Source: Tetracentron sinense
Taxonomy: Eukaryota; Streptophyta; Magnoliopsida; Trochodendrales; Trochodendraceae
NCBI GenBank assembly: GCA_015143295.1
Contig: CM026571.1
Span: forward strand, 31,648,505 to 31,712,504
Direction: 5' to 3'
DNA: 64,000 nt
Below the pieces are notes generated by a model. That model was not told where the DNA came from. It worked only from the letters and a program-made list of their open reading frames with translations, and ran no database searches. The first letter of the stretch is position 1. Every line of letters begins with the position of its first letter. The position numbers were made by a program, and so were the translations under genes. Below are positions 12,801 through 22,721 of the stretch, piece by piece.

Positions 12801-13772
12801 CCACTACGAACATCCACTCTACGCGTTGTCGCACTCATGTAATGCTATAAAAGAATGATCCCCCATTACGAACATCCACTCTACGCGTTGTCGAACACTA
12901 TAAATTATGGGTTGTCGGGACAAAACACTATGAATTATGCATTGACGGGACAAACACACTATGAATCATGCATGTATGAGTCTATGCATATGTTAAGTTA
13001 AGTTCATGGATAAGAATTTCACGAGTACACGAGTCAAGATAATGTTATGACATGTTATATGCTCCGCACTCTGATTATGTCTATTTTACGTGAAAATATT
13101 ATGATTAATCATCGATAAACTAAGTTATGATATTATTATTGCTCATGCTATTTTATGTTGTTGTTAGTTTGTTTATCTACTGAGTATTCCATGCTCAGTC
13201 GACCTGTCATTGTCTTCAGGTTTAGGAGGAGAGCCGTGGACCGAGGAGGTGTACGTCGAAGAAGAGGGAGAAGGTGAGCTTCTTGAGGGGGAGGCTAGGG
13301 ATTTTGATGGTCATCCCTATTGAGTAGTTTAGTGTTTCTTTTTGGACGAGATGTTTATGACTTTTTGACTTTTAGTTGATGTTGCCTTAGTTTTTTTACC
13401 CTATAGATGGTTTTAGACTATTTCGTTATGAGGAGCTATGGTGTGTGGACTATTATTGTACAGGATGGTTTGATTTTTCATGATTGAAATTTTATTATCC
13501 TCATTTTTGGAAACTCGTGTAGTATGCCTTGTATGTATGTATTTTTAAGTAGGTTTAAGTAATGTGGCGATTCCAAAGTCCTATTTTAGCCTTGTGGGAT
13601 TTTGAGGTCGTTACAATTTCCATCCTTTTTCATGATTGGAGTGCTATCAACTTATGTAATCTGAAATGTTCACGCACTTAAACGGGTTTATTAGTACCAA
13701 ATATTTCATTATATTATTATTTTATTATCAAAATTATTAGGGGTACTTATAGTTGTAACCCTGAGGCTAACA
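9810..13772 (-). repeat. Copia 5' LTR, interrupted by a gypsy solo LTR
   Basis: On the + strand it starts TGTTGGCCAGG and ends GGCTAACA, giving matching TG..CA ends. With the insertion 11161-13615 and one target repeat removed, it is about 1.5 kb. The TATA-like sequence (minus strand) is at about 10471-10480, and TTCGTCGCCGAA-type motifs lie at about 10569-10790. The base after the LTR opens Tat-type gypsy sequence. Confidence 0.8.
11161..13615 (+). mobile_element. Ty3/gypsy solo LTR inside the Copia LTR
   Basis: The sequence begins TGTAGAGACCCGAATC and ends GGTCGTTACA. It is flanked on both sides by ATTTC (11156-11160 and 13616-13620), and the uninterrupted site is seen in the other Copia LTR near 1712-1720. 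No internal coding sequence or second LTR is present, so it is a solo LTR of 2455 bp. Its length and the ACTGAGTATTCCATGCTCAG box near 13180 resemble the long LTRs of Tekay/Del chromoviruses. The TATA box CTATAAATAG is at 11927-11936, preceded by five or more ACCGATCGATCGGT-type palindromes (about 11665-11850). Confidence 0.85.
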
Positions 13773-14164
13773 GACCTCTCAGAGCCCGTCAACATGGACA
13801 AAGTCAAAAGGTACTACGCTTAGGGTCAAGATCTGATAGGCGCTTTACACTTGTAGTTTCTCCAGGAAATGATAGGAGGCCATCCTTGGCACACTCTTCA
13901 TCCCTCTTTCCTGTAACCCGCTTATAAATCAAATGAAATTCGCTAGTTAACCCCTCAAGCCTGATATCCCTTCTTTCATTACACTTTTTCAGGGACACCC
14001 TCCCTCGCCCTTTGCGGCATTAGCCTGACCTACGTCATGAACAGAGCCCCTCCCAAAGCAGTGACAAACTATCCCATCTTCCCAGACGAATCGATTCTCA
14101 AGAGTACAAATTTTCCATCAAAAGAAAACCCAAAATAGAAGTCAAAACATTTTAAAGACTCCCC

Positions 14165-14315
14165 ACAAAGACAATCTCTCCCGACTCTTTACCCAACAGA
14201 AGAACCTTTCAGAGACAATCTCTCCTAAAAAACAATCATCGGGCAGAGACAACCTCTCTATCCTCAGCAGAGACAACCTCTCTCACCCTTCTTGGTAGAG
14301 ACAACCTCTCTCAAT
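14165..14315. repeat. Degenerate tandem AGAGACAACCTCTC repeats
   Basis: At least five copies of a 14-bp near-palindromic motif (AGAGACAACCTCTC and variants), spaced 25-40 bp apart. A related pair of direct repeats (GCATGAG..AAACC.GCAACG.CCTCAT) follows at about 14690 and 14798. Part of the Tat-type element's non-coding internal region. Confidence 0.55.
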
Positions 14316-15639
14316 ATCCCCCGACAAAAAAAAACCGCTGGAAAACCTAAGGCACAAGCCTTAAGCAGACAAATTCCCCCAGAAACAGAAGGGTTCCCCC
14401 AGAAGGTGAAAATCAATTATATCAAAACCAAAACCTCCAAAGGAGTGCAAATCAACAACAAACAAGAGAAATCTCAGAGTGTCCCAAACATCGGTCCCTC
14501 GGCCTATATTTCGTCCCACTACAAAGTCCTCCTAGATCCCCTAGGAGCTACAAGTGCAGGCGTAGTATCACATCTGTATCCCCAGTGGAAATATCATCCT
14601 CAGATCCCCAGAGGAGCGCCATTCAGGGCAATGACGGGAGAAGACCTATTTTTCCCAACATAACAAAGCTTCCCCCCCAATAAGTCGCGGGCATGAGTGA
14701 AAACCGGCAACGTCCTCATTGTGCAAAAATCACGTGATCCCTAGACATAGTCTTGTGACTAGGGACAAAAAAGGATAAAAATCAATTAGCTTCGCAGGCA
14801 TGAGGAAAACCAGCAACGGCCTCATCGCACAAAAATTATGCGAACCCCATAACTTGGTCATTCCAAGGCTAAAAAAGGGAGAAAAAGTTGAAGGGCAGTT
14901 TGACAACGGAATCCGGCAGCAGTCAGAATAGCCAGATAAATCCCCTACAGTAATCCTCGGTAGATAGCATGGAAGAGCAGCTTCCCCAACACTAGTCTCT
15001 AGTAGAGATCAGATCCCCAACAGTGATCTACGACAGTGTCATATCCCCTAACGGATCCCCAGTAATGGTCTACAACGGTATTACATTCCCCAACGGATCC
15101 CCAAGAAGAGGCATCAAATTTGCTCCCCAGTTAGAGTCTAATCTCCAGCAGTGATAAGGCAAACAGGTCTACCCATGAGCATCCCCAGCGGTGACAAAAC
15201 CTCTTCTGTGTCATACTCCACTCTCCACGAGCGAAAGGCAGAATACATGATCCCCAAGCCCTGTCTAAGTCAACTTCCTAGCAAAACTGATAGCTAGTTG
15301 AACATTCTTTCTGTTGAAATCAAAAACTTTTTACAAAGGTCCAAAACCTTTTACAAAATGTTTTCAAATGCAGCTCCTCTTTGGTATCCTGAACAAATCA
15401 TACCAGCCCGCACTAAGTAACCCTAGCTAAACAAAGCAGAAGAAACCGACACTATGCATCCCCGTAAGTCGCAATCAGCAGAGTCATGGGAAAGCATCCT
15501 CACCTTTATCTCCTGCATGGCATCCCTGTCTAGCATCACACCTCGTGTAACCAAACTCCTCAACATCATTCTTTGATCAAAATATAGCGCATTTCGGCCA
15601 TTTCAATCATCCAGCTAGTGCCTCTTGGACATGCCGCAC

Positions 15640-15830
15640 TCTTTCGACACCCCGTGTGTCCTCGACATCTCGTGCATACCTTTACAGTGTATACCACCCA
15701 CATGTCCTCCCTTTCGACACCCGTGTGTCCTCGACATCCCATGTGTACCTTTACAATGTACATCACCCGCATGTCACCCCTCTCAACACCCTGTTTGCTC
15801 TCGACATCTTGTGTGTCTTTTCGATCAAAC
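15640..15830. repeat. Tandem repeat, unit about 71 bp, about 2.5 copies
   Basis: The motif TCGACACCC.GTGTGTCCTCGACATC followed by a TACCTTTACA-type stretch recurs at about 15647, 15714 and, less well, 15783. It creates overlapping open frames on the + and - strands that I do not regard as genes. Confidence 0.6.
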
Positions 15831-16083
15831 TCGATCGAATCCCCCCAGCCGATGCCTCCGGGCTATGCCATCCCTGCATCCATCACTCCTCAGTAAGTAG
15901 TCTGAACTACTCACTCTTCCCAGCGATGGCCATGCCACCACGTTGCACTCACCATTTGCATTTGCATGCATACATGTCATCATTCTGCATCCCTGTTATC
16001 CTAGCTTGGTATAAAAATAGGATGATTCCAGTCTTTTCCATTCAAATCACCAACCTTGGCATTCTCTAGCAAAGAGGGGTAGC

Positions 16084-18430
16084 TGTAAGCACCCAATTTT
16101 TTCACCCCATCTAACCCTATTTAAAGTCTTTTAACTATGGTTACACCCTGCCAAATCCCTCACGACCTAGGTAAGCCTTTAGTAGTCTTAGGACCCACCC
16201 TAAGTCAAACCCTAGGAAGCCCTAGAACCAAAAACCCTAAACCCCAGGTGACCCTAGCCAAAACCCTAGTCTAGCCCTATAGCCATTAGGGCTTGAACTA
16301 TAGAGTCCAAGGCCCCTAAAGCCTAAACCTGTGGCAGGGGCCCATAAGGCCCAAAAACCTTAGGAAAACCCCTCATACCCGTATGTGTGGGGCCAAGCCC
16401 ACTTTAAAACAAATCTCAGAATGTCGATAGAAGGTCTACCGACATTTCATTTTGGCTTTGTTTCACAGTGTCAGTAGACCTTCTGCAAACAATATGCAAG
16501 TCCCGAGTTTCACTTTGCGAACACCCTTGAACACTCAACCCTCACCTCAGCCTCTCCCTTCAGGCCTCTTAGTCGACCTCCCCTTGGTCCAACCACCTCT
16601 TTCCCCTTCTCCTTAAACCCTTTTAGGTCCCTAGTCTTATCCTCTATAAAACCCAATGCCTTCACCGGTTAAACTATCTGCATTTTTTAGAGAATCCCTG
16701 TTGCAAAAAACCGTGTTCCTCAACCTCTCCGCTCCCATGGTCTTGATCCCAGGACTCCCCTGGACCTACCTCTCCCCTCCCCTGTTCGTGTAGCACCACC
16801 AGGACGTACCACCGCCGTGCACAGACCACCTCTTATTTCGGTGGAAGCAGAGCATTCGGGTAGGCTCATCCCCTACCCTTATTTTCTCCTTTTATAATCA
16901 ATGTGAGCCCCTGGTCATCTCCAGGGGACGTTTTTATTACCTTCTTGGAGTGTAGATAGCATCCAAAACCCATACAGGGTGTTCACTCACCTAAACCATA
17001 AGTGTGGTGAATCCCTATAGGTGTTCCCATTTCTCAGAGCATTGCAAGCCATCACAAAACCTCTGGGGGTCCCTCAGATCATGAGGGAACCCCTAGTAAC
17101 CTCTGTGCATAGCCCCCGTGGGCAGAAACCTGGTTTTTTAAAAATTAGGAATGGCGGTAATTCCAGTACCTTCATTCCTGGTAGAAACTTGTTTTCCTTT
17201 TGTCGGTGAACTGTTTACTGACACCCTGTTTTTGGCCTAGTTTTGTATTGGCGGTAGAATAACAACTGCCAATATGAGCTTCCTACTACAGCATCTTTGC
17301 AGCCTTGTGGGGCCCACTCCAGGCATCCCCTAGGGCCCACACCAGACTCAGAAGACTCCCAAAAATCCCCTCTACACTCCCATCACCTTGGTTCACCTCG
17401 GGTTACACCTTAACCCTAGTTAACAGAGGTGAAAACACAGTTCAAAAACACTGCCTTTAATGTCAGTAATCCAATTACTGACATTAACTTTATTGTTATT
17501 TTGGGTATTTGTAGGGGCCCAGGCCTGGTAGGAGGCCATTTTAGGCCTTGCCTAGCCCCTTGGACCCACCTCGGACCGTACCAAACCCTTAACCACGGTT
17601 AAATGCATATCCGGTTAATATTTAACCGCGGTTAAGCATCCCTTAACCCCACAAACTTTTGGGAAACTAAACGAAAATTCCTAAAATCAATCGGACCATA
17701 AACCTGACTTTGGCCCATTTTCTAACCCTGGTTAGTAATCCTAACCACAGTTAGACTACCCTTAACTCCGGTTAGCAACCTAACCGCAATTACACTCGGT
17801 TTACGGCCTACCGGGCCTAAAAACTAAGTCTACCGGACTATCTTCGGCTTACCGGGCCTCCCCTTAGCCTACCGGGCTACGCATCACATCCCTTTAATTG
17901 TGATTAGTAACTCTAACCATAGTTAGTTCGGCCTAACCCGGGTTAGCAACCCTAATCCGGGTCAGATTCCATCCTAGTCTACCGAACTCCCCCCTAAGCC
18001 TACCGGGCTTAAATACCATGCACTTGACCCTCCTCGGTCAACCAAACCCTAATCTACCGGACTAGCCCATATTAGCCACCCTTGGTGCACACACACACGC
18101 CCCTAGCCTCGGCACAGGCTCACGTGCCAAAACTACGCTCTGTCTGATCTCACCTTGTGAGTACGTAGGCAACCTAACACGGGCCTGACCCCAGTTAACT
18201 TTTCCTTTCTTTGATTAGTGTTAACTTAAACACTCCGGTATTCTAATTAAGATTAACTTTAAATTGGCTTAAACCAGGGGAGTATGGAACCATTGTAAAG
18301 ACGAAAGCCTCGGGGTGCCTAACACCTTCCCTGGACTTAATCGAACCCCTTCTGAATAAATAGGCAGTAACTCTCAAAAGATAAAATCCTTTCACACCCA
18401 TGAGGGTACACAGGTAATTCCAACCATCAT
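16084..18430 (+). repeat. Tat-type gypsy 3' LTR (forward arm of a large inverted repeat)
   Basis: It starts TGTAAGCACCCAATTTTT right after a polypurine tract. The TATA-like CTCTATAAAA lies at about 16643-16650. A 27-bp near-perfect palindrome at 16420-16446 (arms AATGTCGATAGA / TCTACCGACATT) lies upstream of it. The second half carries many copies of a TACCGGGC motif (about 17800-18060) and of TTAACCGCGGTTAA-like motifs. The GGGGTGCCTAACACCTTCCC box near 18311 marks the R/U5 side. Homology to the inverted arm stops near 18.42 kb, so the last part of the LTR appears to be missing. Confidence 0.65.
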
Positions 18431-20861
18431 CTCCTTTTTTATGAGTGGGAGGGAAAATTTTCCAGCACTCACAAGAGGTTCGGTTAAGTCCCGGGGAAGG
18501 TGTTAGGCACCCCAGAACCCCCATTTTGCAATGGTTTTCTACTCCCTAAGTATAAACCGATTAAAGTCAATATTATTCAAATGTCTAAGTGATAATATTA
18601 ACCCAAGAAAGAGAAAGCTAAGTAGGGTCAAACCTAGGTTGGGTTGCTTACATACTCACAAGGGTGAGATCAGACCAAACGTAATTCTAGCACATGAGCT
18701 CGTGCTAAGGCTAAGGGGTATGTGTGTTTGTGCACTGGAGTGGCTAAAGGTCTAGCTCGGAGGCTAAGCTTTGGTTGACCGGGTTGGTTAAGTGCATGGT
18801 TTAGGCCTAGTAGGTCGAGGGTTAGTCCGGTAGACTAAAGATTAGTCCGGTAGACTAGAAATGGACCCGGTAGGCAAAGGTTAAATTTAACCAAACTTAG
18901 GGGTACTAACCGGGGTTAAGGATCAAATTAACTATGGTCAAGATTGCTAACCATAGTTGAAGGTGACAAAGTTAGGCCCGGTAGGTCAAGGTTGGGCCCG
19001 GTAGGCCAAGGGTAAGCCCGATAAGCCAAGAGATTAGGCCCGATAAACCGAAACAGAATTTAACCGGGGTTAGGGTTACTAACCGGGGTTAAATGGAAAG
19101 TTGACCATGGTTAGGGCTGCTAACCATGGTAAAAGAGTCCAAAGCAAAATATTTTGATCTCAACAGCAAGTTTTGGAAGTTTTTGGAATTTTCTAGATTT
19201 TTTCAAAGGTTAAGGGGGGCCTTAACCATGGTTAAAAGTTAATCAGGGTTGAGTTAACCCTAGTTAAGGGTCTGGGCAAATCTGAAGTGGGCCCAGATAG
19301 CATGGCAGGGCCTAGAATGGCCTCCTACCTGGTCTGGTCCCTGTACAAAGCCCAAAACATCGAAAATCAGTAATGGCGGTTAAAGGATTACCGCCATTAC
19401 CAAGCATTTCTAGCATTGGTTTGCTAACCTGGGAAAGGTCGAAGGTGACACCCCTGAGGTCATGGACCCTTCAGAGTTGAAGAGGGGACTCCCCTAGAAG
19501 TCCTGAGCTTTTGGTGGGCCCTAGATCTAGTCTGAAGTGGACCCAAGGGGACCACGAACACACTGTAAATGGAACTTAAGATTGGCGGTAGGGGTGTATT
19601 AACCATAGTTAAGCAACACTAGTGACCCTGAAAGGACCAGGGTAGATAGAATAGGGTCTGAGGAATCTAACCATGGCCCTGGAATGGACCAGGGCTCAAC
19701 CAAAAGGGTGTAAGAGATGTTGTAATGAAAATGGTCAGGAATGGTGGTACTGGGTTTACCGTCATTCCTAATGTTTTCCAGAAAGTAAATATTTACCCCT
19801 GGGGTGTAACCATCTTGCATTCAAGGGATCCCTCATTGACTGAGGGTCCCCCAGATGATTAGGGGTGATACTATGCACGGTGAGGGCCTTGTGGCCAGAG
19901 TTTCGAACCCTCAAGGGGTCCCCCATGCCTATAAAGAGGCAAAGAGGGCCCTGTCCTAGGATGAGTAAGCAACACAACAATAAAAATGGAAGAAGAGGAC
20001 CCCTGGAGTAGGACCAGGGGTCTTACATTTCTTTTAGACAGAAAATAAAAGGGTAGGGAGGATCCTACCCTACTGCTCAGCTCCTACGGTGGTGGAGGCG
20101 TGGTGCACAGTGGTGGTGCAAGGCTGGGATAGGCTAAGGTTAGGGCAGGGGTGGCCTGAGGTTGCTCTCTTGCCAGCCTAAGGTTCTCCCTTAGGTATTC
20201 TGGACTGAGAACAGAAGGGGTTTTGGGTTTCACAGAGTTCCAACAGCGCTTTCACATAAGTTTCTTGGAGTGGTCATAAAGCATGGAGAGGGAGAGTATT
20301 TATAGAGTTAGAAGGACCCAATGGCACTCTAGGGATTAAAATGGAGGTTGAGAACCCTAGGGTGGCAGAGCTGAGGAGGCCAGGGGGTGCCAGTTACACT
20401 CTGAACCAGAAATCTAGTAATGATGGTAGAATTTCTACCATCATTCTTGGTTTAACCTAAACTAGGAATGGCGATAGAAACTCTACTGCCATTTCTAGTT
20501 TTTTGCTAAACAAGGTTCAACCCTCTTCCAATTGGTCTGATTCACTGTACAAATTACTAAATATGGAAATTATGGTAATGTTATCACCGTCATTTCTGAA
20601 TTTTTCAAAAATTGAATAATGGGCCCCATCCCAACGGCTCCTGAAGGTATGTGGGCCCATGTTTGGGCCCACAAGATGATTTAGCTTTGATTTTGAGGTT
20701 CTTGGGCCCTAGGGTTAGACTAGAGTTTACTTAGGGTTTTACCTAGGGTTTGACTAGGGCTTTACCTAGGGTTTGGCTAGGGTTTACCTAGGGTTAGGAT
20801 GACTAACCATGGTTAAGATTTTTAACAATGTTTAAGGGGGTGTAAAAATTGGGTGCTTACA
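18430..20861 (-). repeat. Inverted Tat-type gypsy LTR (reverse arm)
   Basis: Read on the minus strand it starts TGTAAGCACCCAATTTTT at 20861 and follows the same order as the forward arm. It has 27-bp palindromes (20419-20445, perfect 13-bp arms AATGATGGTAGAA), a TATA box (20297-20305), AATGGCGGT-type palindromes, then TACCGGGC and TTAACCATGGTTAA motif clusters. It ends with the GGGGTGCCTAACACCTTCCC box at about 18516-18497. No polypurine tract is seen outside 20861. It may be one end of a second element or a rearranged copy. Confidence 0.65.
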
Positions 20862-20964
20862 TAGTGCATAGTACCTTCCTTGATCACATCCTACTTTTTT
20901 AATATTCCGACCATTCTCAAGCGAGGGATCGTAGGGAAACGATCAAGAAAAGTACTATGCACTA
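20862..20964. repeat. 103-bp foldback sequence
   Basis: TAGTGCATAGTACCTTCC at 20862 is matched in reverse complement by AAAAGTACTATGCACTA ending at 20964. The arms are about 25 bp with few mismatches, and the spacer is about 53 bp. It starts at the very base after the inverted LTR ends. It could be a tiny MITE or a hairpin made at a rearrangement junction. No target duplication was identified. Confidence 0.6.
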
Positions 20965-22330
20965 TTCTAGCTAATGGTTGTTATATGATTAAGTATTTTC
21001 AAGACATAAATATGTGTTTATGTACTATGCATTGTGCAACCTAATGATATCTCTAAGAGTTTGTATAAAAGCAAGATTTAGGGTTGTTTATGAGTTTATG
21101 TGAATTGAATAAACATATTGTGATGTTTTCTTATATGAATTGAAAGGAATTTCAAGGATGAGACCTAGAGTGAATGAATGTATGATTCTATATTTATGAC
21201 TGAGAATGGAGGAAGGGATTGAATTATGGATCCATGGATTATTAAATTAGGATGTAAATAACATGAGTAGGATGTGAATAACCCTGTTAACATTATGATT
21301 TATGCTTGAAACAAGAAGAATGAGAATAATCATGAAATTATGATGAATTATAGATAATGCTGAAAATTGGTAATTTCTATTGATGCTATGAATTAACTTT
21401 ATCAATTATTAAACTTTACTTTTATATTGTGAATTATTCTTCATGTATGAGTAAGATTTTAATGTGATTCTCGCATATTATTCATATGAAATTATGCATG
21501 TTTATTGATTGATTGAATTTTGGATAGGTGAATACTTAGAGGATGATATCAACTCCCTGAATCCCCTAACCTTAGTTATATGGGGGACTTTGGTGGGATT
21601 CGGTGATTTGATATTGGAACCTAAGGGATAAGCTAGATGGAGGTTAATCATTACACGATCAAGCACAAGTTGCATGGTATGCTAATTGATAAGTTCTTAT
21701 AAGTTCATGAGTTATGAGTCCGTGTGAACTAACAAGACTTGTAAGACCCTGGTTGCGAGGACCGGATATGAAAACATGTGATTAAAAGGACATGATATAA
21801 CAAGCATGACAACATGTGGTGAACACGAATGACTTAACAAGCATGGAAAATGTGGTGAACAAAAATGACCCAATAAGCATGGCAACAAGTGGTGAAGAAG
21901 AATGACTTAACAAGCATGAAAACATGTGGTGAACAAGAATGACCCAACAAGCATGGCAACATGTGGTGAATAACAATGACTTAACAAGCATGAAAACATG
22001 TGGTGAACAAGAATGACCCAACAAACATGGCAACATGAGGTGAACAAGAATGACAACATGTGGTGAACAAGAATGACTTAACTAGTATAGCAACATGTGG
22101 TAAACAAGAATGACCTAACAAGCATGACAACATGTGGTGAACAAGAATGACTTAACTAGTATAGCAACATGTGGTAAACAAGAATGACCTAACAAGCATG
22201 GCAACATGTGGTGAACAAGAATGGTCTAACAAGCATGACAACATGTGGTGAATAAGAATGACCTAACAAACATGGCAACATGTGGTGGCAAGAATGATAT
22301 TACAAGCATGGTAATAGGTGGCTTAAAGTT
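20965..22330 (+). repeat. Fragment of a gypsy LTR, non-coding
   Basis: AT-rich, non-coding sequence whose order of motifs (ATGAATGAATGTATG runs, a GGAACCTAAGGGAT region, then AAGTTGCATGGTATGCTAATT) resembles the mid-part of the solo LTR 11161-13615 (about 12160-12720). It separates the inverted LTR from the pol remnant of the next gypsy element. Its ends are not defined. It holds the minisatellite listed separately. Confidence 0.45.
21775..22305. repeat. 37-bp minisatellite, about 14 copies
   Basis: The unit AACATGTGGTGAACAAGAAT + GAC(C/T)(C/T)AACAAGCATG + two variable bases repeats every 37 bp. Copies differ at a few positions (ACTTAACAAG versus ACCCAACAAG) and some are slightly shortened. 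It lies inside gypsy LTR-like sequence. Minus-strand frames through it are repeat artefacts. Confidence 0.85.
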
Positions 22331-22721
22331 GTGAATCGGGCAATATCTCTCCTTCGAAACCCTCAGAAGTGAAACTGTTTAACTCCATCCGGCTTAAAAT
22401 ACACTGCCCTCTCAAAACAAGCCACATGCCTATGGTGAGTCCAGAGCCAATCCATCCCAAGAATGACATCGAAGTCTTGGAACTCCAGGATGATAAAGTC
22501 GGTTGTCAACTCATGTTGCCCAACTTGGACGACACAATATCTGAATACTCGGTCCGCAACCACCGACTTGCCAAGTGGAATCAAAATGAACAACTCATGC
22601 TCCAATTGACTCGACTCGGATGAAAAGCCCTTTGCAAAGCTAGGTGAAATGAAAGAATGAGTGGATCCTATGTCGATCAATACCCGGGCTAAACATTCAT
22701 TCACTATCAAGGCGCTCGTGC
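22331..22721 (-). pseudogene. Gypsy aspartic protease remnant
   Basis: The minus-strand frame at 22363-22710 shows the retropepsin-like active site in DIGSTHSFIS and the flap-side DVILGMDWL, which together define the plant gypsy protease domain at the start of pol. It continues a gypsy element whose gag lies right of the solo LTR. Fossil. Confidence 0.75.

Larger units (their letters stand above)
604..13772 (-). mobile_element. Ty1/Copia retrotransposon, SIRE/Maximus-like, broken
   Basis: This is a minus-strand Copia fossil. Right to left it reads 5' LTR (9810-13772, split by a solo LTR), PBS (about 9795-9809), gag, protease, integrase, reverse transcriptase, RNase H, extra downstream reading frames, a purine tract beside 1868, and the 3' LTR (604-1867, whose outer part is displaced by another insertion). 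The order protease-integrase-RT defines Copia. The extra frames after pol, the element's large size and the LTR of about 1.5 kb point to the SIRE/Maximus lineage. The two LTRs differ by roughly 4% over about 500 bp compared by eye, which suggests an insertion a few million years old or younger. Coding parts are broken, with on the order of ten breaks. It lies within a Tat-type gypsy element. Confidence 0.85.
13773..16083 (+). mobile_element. 3' internal region of a Tat-type Ty3/gypsy element
   Basis: Non-coding, C- and A-rich sequence full of short degenerate repeats (AGAGACAACCTCTC type, CCCCAGCAGTGATC type). It ends in the purine tract AAAGAGGGGTAGC (16071-16083) directly before an LTR start TGTAAGCACCC. 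A long repeat-rich stretch between pol and the 3' LTR with this kind of tract is typical of Tat-lineage gypsy elements (Ogre/Retand group). The coding part is not in the window; it may lie left of position 1, beyond the Copia that inserted here. Open reading frames in this stretch look like by-products of the repeats. Confidence 0.65.

Noticed and set aside
14292-14663. 123-residue + strand frame
   Set aside because: It lies in the repeat-rich non-coding tail of a Tat-type gypsy element, before the polypurine tract, and resembles no protein.
15566-16069. Several overlapping frames on both strands with Cys/Pro/His-rich residues
   Set aside because: All are readings of one approximately 71-bp tandem repeat; no domain.
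18243-18755. 93- and 74-residue frames at the centre of the inverted LTRs
   Set aside because: Produced by LTR sequence around the R/U5 box; no homology recognised.
21775-22305. Regular 37-bp repeats that look CRISPR-like at first glance
   Set aside because: The units are contiguous without unique spacers, in plant nuclear LTR sequence; it is a minisatellite.
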